DNA from: Cacajao melanocephalus | Taxonomy: Eukaryota; Chordata; Mammalia; Primates; Pitheciidae | Assembly (NCBI GenBank): GCA_963573385.1 | Contig: CAUYLG010062829.1 | Span: 18,195-82,194 of the forward strand | DNA length: 64,000 nucleotides | Reading direction: 5' to 3' | In this document: piece by piece, positions 58,930 to 64,000 of the stretch | Position numbering within the stretch: position 1 is the first letter of the stretch | Layout: each line of letters begins with the position of its first letter | Made by a program: the position numbers and the translations under genes | Notes under the pieces: model-generated | Told to the model about the DNA's origin: nothing | What the model saw: only the letters and a program-made list of their open reading frames with translations | Databases searched by the model: none

Positions 58930-59390
58930 ACAGGCATACATCGTAGATATCTGGTTTGTTTCCAGACCAACTCAGTAAAGCAAATATTGCCATAAAGTCA
59001 TATAAATGTTTTTGGTTTCCCAGTGCATATAAAAGTTATGCCTATATTATATTGTAGACTCGTAAGTGTGCAAGAGCCTTATATCTAAAAAAAAAAGTAC
59101 ATTATCTTAATTTTAAAATACTATATTTCTAAGAAATGCTACTGATCATTTGAGCCTTCAGCAAGTCATCATCTTTTTGCTGGTAGAGGGTCTTGCCTCA
59201 GTGTTGATGGCTGCGACTGATCAGAGTGGTTGTTTGCTGAAGGTTGTGGTGGCTGTGTCTCCTAAAAGAAGACATTAATGAAGTTTGCCACATCCATTGA
59301 CTCTTCTTTTCTTGAAAGATTTCTCTGTAGCATGCAATGTTGTTTGATAGCATTTTACTCACAGTAGAACTTCTTTCAAAACCAAAGTCA

Positions 59391-59667
59391 GGCTGGGCAC
59401 AGTGGCTTCCACAATTCCTGCTTGAGGCCAGGAATTTGAGACTAGCCTGGGCAATATAGCAAGACCTAGTCTCTGAAAAAAAAAAAAAAAAAGCTTGGTG
59501 TGGTGGCATGTGCTTCTGTAGTCCCAGCTACTCAAAAGGCTGAGGTGAGAGGTTTGCATGAACCTCAGCAATCCTCACTCAGGAGGCCATAGTGAGGTGT
59601 GACTGCACCACTGCACACCAGTCTGAGCAACAGAGCAAGACCCTATCTCTAAAAAACAAACAAAAAA
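59391..59667 (+). mobile_element. Alu SINE inside Tigger1
   Basis: Forward J-like Alu with a left-arm deletion (gtggcttccacaattcctgc). The target duplication is aaccaaagtcag and aactgaagtcag. Confidence 0.93.
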
Positions 59668-60706
59668 CTGAAGTCAGTCCTCCCAAACCATGCTGCTACT
59701 TTATCAACTAAGTTTATTTAATATTCTAAATCCTTTGTTGTCATTTGACAGCATTCACAGCCACTTGCTCAGGAGTGGATTCCATCTCAAGAAACCATGT
59801 TGTTTATCCGTAAGAAGCAACTCCTAGTCCATTCAAGCTTCATTGTGAAATCGCAGCAATTTAGCCTATCTTTGGGTTCCACTTCCAATTCTAGTTCTCT
59901 TGCTATGTGCATCACATTGGCAGTTGCTTCCTCCATTGAAGTCTTGCACCCCTCAAAGTCATTCATGAGGGTTGAAATCAATCTCTTAAACTTCTGTTGT
60001 TTGACCTTCTCTCATGAATTATGAATGTTCTTAATGACATCTAGAATGGTGAATCCTTTTCAGATGGTTTTCAATGTACTTTCCTAGATCCATCAGAGGA
60101 ATCATTATCTATGGCAGCTACAGCCTTATGAAATGTATTTCTTAACTAATAAAATTTGGAAGACAAAATTACCCTGACCTATGGGCCATGAAATGGATAT
60201 TGTGTTAGCAGGCATGAAAACGACAATCTCCTTGCACATCTCTGGCTCTTGGGTAACCAGCCACATTGTCAATGAGCAGTAATATTTTGAAAGGAATTTC
60301 TTTTTTTCTAAGTGGTAGCCTCAATGGTGGGCTTAAAATATTCAGTAAGCTGTATGTGCTGCAAATAGATGTGCTGTTGTCTAGGCTCTATTGTTCCATT
60401 TATAGAGCATAGCCAGAGTAGATTTAGCATAATTCTTAAGGGCTCTAGGATTTTCAGAATGGTGAGTATTGGCTTTAACTTAAAGTAACCAGCTGCATTA
60501 GCCCCTAGCAAGAGAATCAACATCTTTTTTGAAGCTTTGAAGTCAGGCATTGACTTTTCCTCTCTAGCTATGATAGTCCAAAATGGCATCTTCTTCCAAT
60601 ATAAGGCATTTTGTCTACATTGAAAATCTGTTGCTTAATGTACACACCTTCATTAATGATCTTAGCTAGATTTTCTAGATCTTCTGGATAACTTGCTCTT
60701 GCTGCG

Positions 60707-61017
<311 letters not shown>

Positions 61018-61857
61018 ATTGCAGCTTATATATCAGCATTTGCTGCTTCACCTTGCACTTTTAAGTTATGGAGATGTCTTTTTTCCTTAAACCTCATGAA
61101 CCAACCACTGCAAGCTTCAAACTTTTCTTCTGTAGCTTCCTCACCTCTCTCAGCCTTTATAGAACTGCAAACTATTGGGGCTTTGCTCTGCATTAGGCCT
61201 TGCTTAAGGGAATTTTGTGGCTAGTTTGATCTTCTGTCCAGACAACTAAAACTTTCTCTGTATCAGCATTATGGCTGTTTTGCTTTCTCATTCATCTACT
61301 CACTGGCATAGCACTTTAAATTTCCTTCAATAACTTTTCCTTTGCATAAACAACTTGGCTAATGATTTGGCACAAGAGGCTTAGCTTTTGGCTTATCTTG
61401 GCTTTTGACATGCCTTCCTCACTAAGTGTAATCATTTCTAGATTTGATTTAAAGTGAGAGATGTGTAACTCTTTCTTTCACTTGAACACTTAGAGGCCAT
61501 TGTAGGGTTATTAATTGGCCTAATTTTAATATTGTTGTGTCTCAGGGATTAGGGAGGCATGGGGAGAGGCAGAGAGACAAGGGAACAGCCAGTCCATGAA
61601 GCAGTGAGAACACTCACAGCTTTGATCAATTTTTTTTCAGCCTACATCAGGCTTTGAATATATAATAGTAATTTAAAAGTTTGAAATATTGTGAGAAAAT
61701 TACCAAAATGTGACACAGAGACACAAAGTGATCACACACTGCTAAAAAAATGGCAAGACTTGCTTGATGCAGGGTTGCCGCAAACCTTCAATTTGTAAGA
61801 AACACAATATCTGCTAAGTGCTATAAAATGAAGCACAAGAAAACAGCTGCATACCTA

Positions 61858-62005
61858 TACTTGTGTATTTACATATTGTTGTGTCTCAAACTAGAAAGTA
61901 AGCTCCTCAAGGGCAGGGCCTCTGTCATAATTCATCTTTATGTGTCCAATATTATTCACAGTATCTGGCACATAGTGAGAACCTAATAGGTAGTTATTAA
62001 ATAGG
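61858..62005 (+). repeat. L2 fragment, part 2 (after Tigger1)
   Basis: gtatttacatattgttgtgt, aaagtaagctcctcaagggc, agggcctctgtcataattca and ctggcacatagtgagaacct continue the L2 tail from 58,929. Confidence 0.85.
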
Positions 62006-62059
62006 GAAAATATGTAGAGGGACCAAGAGGTTGGTCACCAGAGATAGACTGGCCATGAT

Positions 62060-62210
62060 GTACAAATTCCTTAATCTGTGTTTCAGTTTCCTTATCTATA
62101 AAGTGGGTATATTAATAGAGTTGTTATAAGAGTTAATTGAGTTATAATATGTAAACTTCTCAGAATATAGCCTGGCACATAATAAGCAATAGATGTATAC
62201 TTTTATTATT
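62060..62210 (+). repeat. MIR SINE
   Basis: ttaatctgtgtttcagtttc, cttatctataaagtgggtat, agttgttataagagttaatt and agcctggcacataataagca fit MIR in order. Confidence 0.78.
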
Positions 62211-63204
62211 ATCGGTGGAGGGAAGAGTACAGAATGTTATACCACATGGGCCTACCAATTGCACAATAGTTGCTTTTGACCCCTGCTGCCTGAATCCAAG
62301 ATTTCCCTCACATTCTGCAAAGCCCCACACTATAGGATGCTTCGTTTTTAAGTGCCTGCGGAATTTGTACCGAGTGGCACAGTAGTTTGACTCCAATGAG
62401 ACTACCCTGCTAATATTTGTGCAGGGTGACCATTCAGAAACGAAGACAGTTGGCCCCAACTAAATAGCATTGTGTCGAGATATACAGATTATTTGCAGGG
62501 GAGACCAGATGTGGGTATGTAATTACCACAACCCAAGACTTCAGTCCAGGGTCCTCCTGCTCACCACACAGAAAGCCAATCACTGAGATAATGAGCATTG
62601 CCAGGGAAGAAGGGTTTATGTGAGTGCTTCAGCCAAGGAGATGGGAAATCAGTCTCAAATTCATCTCCTCAACTGACTAAAATTAGGGACTCATATGGGA
62701 GGGAATAAATGTAACCATGTATGGGAAAACAGGAATCAGGGAGGAGTAAGAAAGAGGAATTGGTCAACAGCAAGTAGATGGTCAGTTGGGCAGTTATAGG
62801 TGAGGTGTCTGGCATCCTATTGTCCAGATGTGGTGATCTGGTAAGTTTCAGTTCCTTGATACTATCTGGGAGGCCTGGTGGTCTCCTGAGAAAGGAACTC
62901 AGATAATACAAACATAAATGTTTCAAGTTTTAATACTGAGAGGGTCAATTTTTATATTTATTCAAAAGAAACCATAAACATCAATTCTATGGGATAATTA
63001 GGCTGGTTCCAGTCCCACTCTTTCTATTTATCAGTTCCTCCATAATGGAGAATATGATTGTCAATCTTTCTGGCTGCTTCATGCTTAAAAGGGGCATTGT
63101 GGGCAGCTCCATGCCATGGGTGACCACATGGCCACCCAGGAATCAAATGTTAATCTAATCCATAGTTTTCTGCTGCAACACAATCTTTCTCTCTCCAATC
63201 CACT
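62211..63204. other. Mostly unassigned; possible LTR remnant at 62,480-63,190
   Basis: Blocks such as accacacagaaagccaatca, gaagaagggtttatgtgagt and gatgggaaatcagtctcaaa read like a reverse-oriented retroviral LTR, but I cannot name the family or find its ends. Confidence 0.35.
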
Positions 63205-64000
63205 ACTTCTACCAAATAGAAGACAGTTTGATGTCCTCCTTTCCTAATTGAATACTCTTTATTTCTTTTTCTTGCCTGACTGCTCTGGCTAGAACTTCCA
63301 ATACTATATTGAATAGGAGTGGTGACAGAGGGCATCCTTGTCTAGTGCCAGATTTCAAAGGGAATGCTTCCAGTTTTTGCCCATTCAGTATGATATTGGC
63401 TGTGGGTTTATCATAAATAGCTTTTATTATTTTGAGATATGTTCCATGGATACCTAGTTTATTGAGATTTTTTAAGCATAAAGGGCTGTTGAATTTTGTT
63501 GAAGGCCTTCTCTGCATCTATTGAAATAATCATGTGTTTTTTGGCTTTGGTTCTGTTTATGTGGTGGATTACGTGTATAGACTTGGGTATGCTGAAACAG
63601 CCTTGCATCCCTGGGATGAAGCCTACTTGATCATGATGGATAAGCTTTTTGATGTGCTGTTGTAATTGGTTTGCCAGTATTTTATTGAAGATTTTTGCAT
63701 CTATGTTCATCACTTGGCCTGAAGTTTTCTTTTTTTGTTGAGTCTCTGCCAGGTTTTGGTATCAGGATGATGTTGGTCTCATAAAATGATTTGAGAAGGA
63801 TTCTCTCTTTTTGGATTGTTTGGAAGAGTTTCAGAAGGAGTGGTACCAGCTCCTCTTTGTACGTCTGGTAGAATTCGGCTGTGAACCCCTCTGGACCTGT
63901 GCTTTTTTTGGTTGGTGGGCTATTAATTGTTGCTTCAACTTCAGCCCTTGCTATTGGTCTATTCAGGGTTTCAGCTTCTTCCTGGTTTAGGCTTGGGAGG
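63205..64000 (-). mobile_element. L1 ORF2 fragment running off the window
   Basis: Reverse L1 ORF2 text: ttggtatcaggatgatgttg, gccttgcatccctgggatga, ttctgcatctattgaaataa, tccagtttttgcccattcag. Peptides include [15 protein letters not shown], motif A in [13 protein letters not shown], and a [20 protein letters not shown] block. A frameshift near 63,470 splits it. The match stops near 63,210, just before where the catalytic FADD should be, so the 3' part is missing. The rest lies beyond 64,000. Confidence 0.92.

Overview
The window is primate, almost certainly human or ape, nuclear DNA. The evidence is about 20 Alu elements (one a half-element), a primate L1PA-type LINE with its 5' and 3' ends, THE1/MST, MLT1 and ERVL-type solo LTRs, a Tigger1 DNA transposon, and ancient L2 and MIR fragments. 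Repeats make up a large part of the sequence. There is no operon-like gene packing, no CpG island and no complete protein-coding gene. Short open frames are scattered throughout, and most of the longer ones lie inside Alu or L1 sequence.

Layout. 1-5.5 kb: low-information sequence with one Alu and an L1M 3' tail. 5.6-7.3 kb: a long L2 element split by an Alu. 7.3-12 kb: mostly unassigned, with a 5'-truncated L1 tail and an Alu. 12.1-13.3 kb: a minus-strand intronless copy of the brachyury gene (TBXT), disabled by stops, frameshifts and a 3' deletion, followed by a same-strand THE1/MST LTR. 16-17.3 kb: two adjacent Alus, a G-quadruplex-type C-rich tract and an MLT1 LTR. 18-22 kb: L2 and MIR debris. 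22-30 kb: an old L1M element broken by a 3'-lacking L1 insertion (itself carrying a THE1 LTR) and by an ERVL-type LTR. 30-37 kb: the quietest part, mostly unassigned sequence. 37-40 kb: a dense Alu cluster. 43.4 kb: a convincing internal exon with a start codon. 44-48 kb: Alus, an old L1M and a long imperfect hairpin. 48.5-52.1 kb: an L1PA element with two internal deletions, inserted in another L1M. 55.7-56.8 kb: a 188-bp segment present twice. 58.8-62 kb: an L2 split by Tigger1, which is split by two Alus. 63.2 kb to the end: an L1 ORF2 fragment that runs off the window.

The only candidate for a working gene is the plus-strand exon at 43,426-43,589. It would encode the first 44 residues of a protein I do not recognise; the rest of that gene must lie outside the window or in exons I could not detect. 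The most notable objects are the TBXT retrocopy, the recent 188-bp duplication and the nested transposon stacks, which give a relative insertion order. I found no new defence, RNA or enzymatic system. Repeat family names come from pattern memory of consensus sequences, so subfamily names should be treated as approximate.
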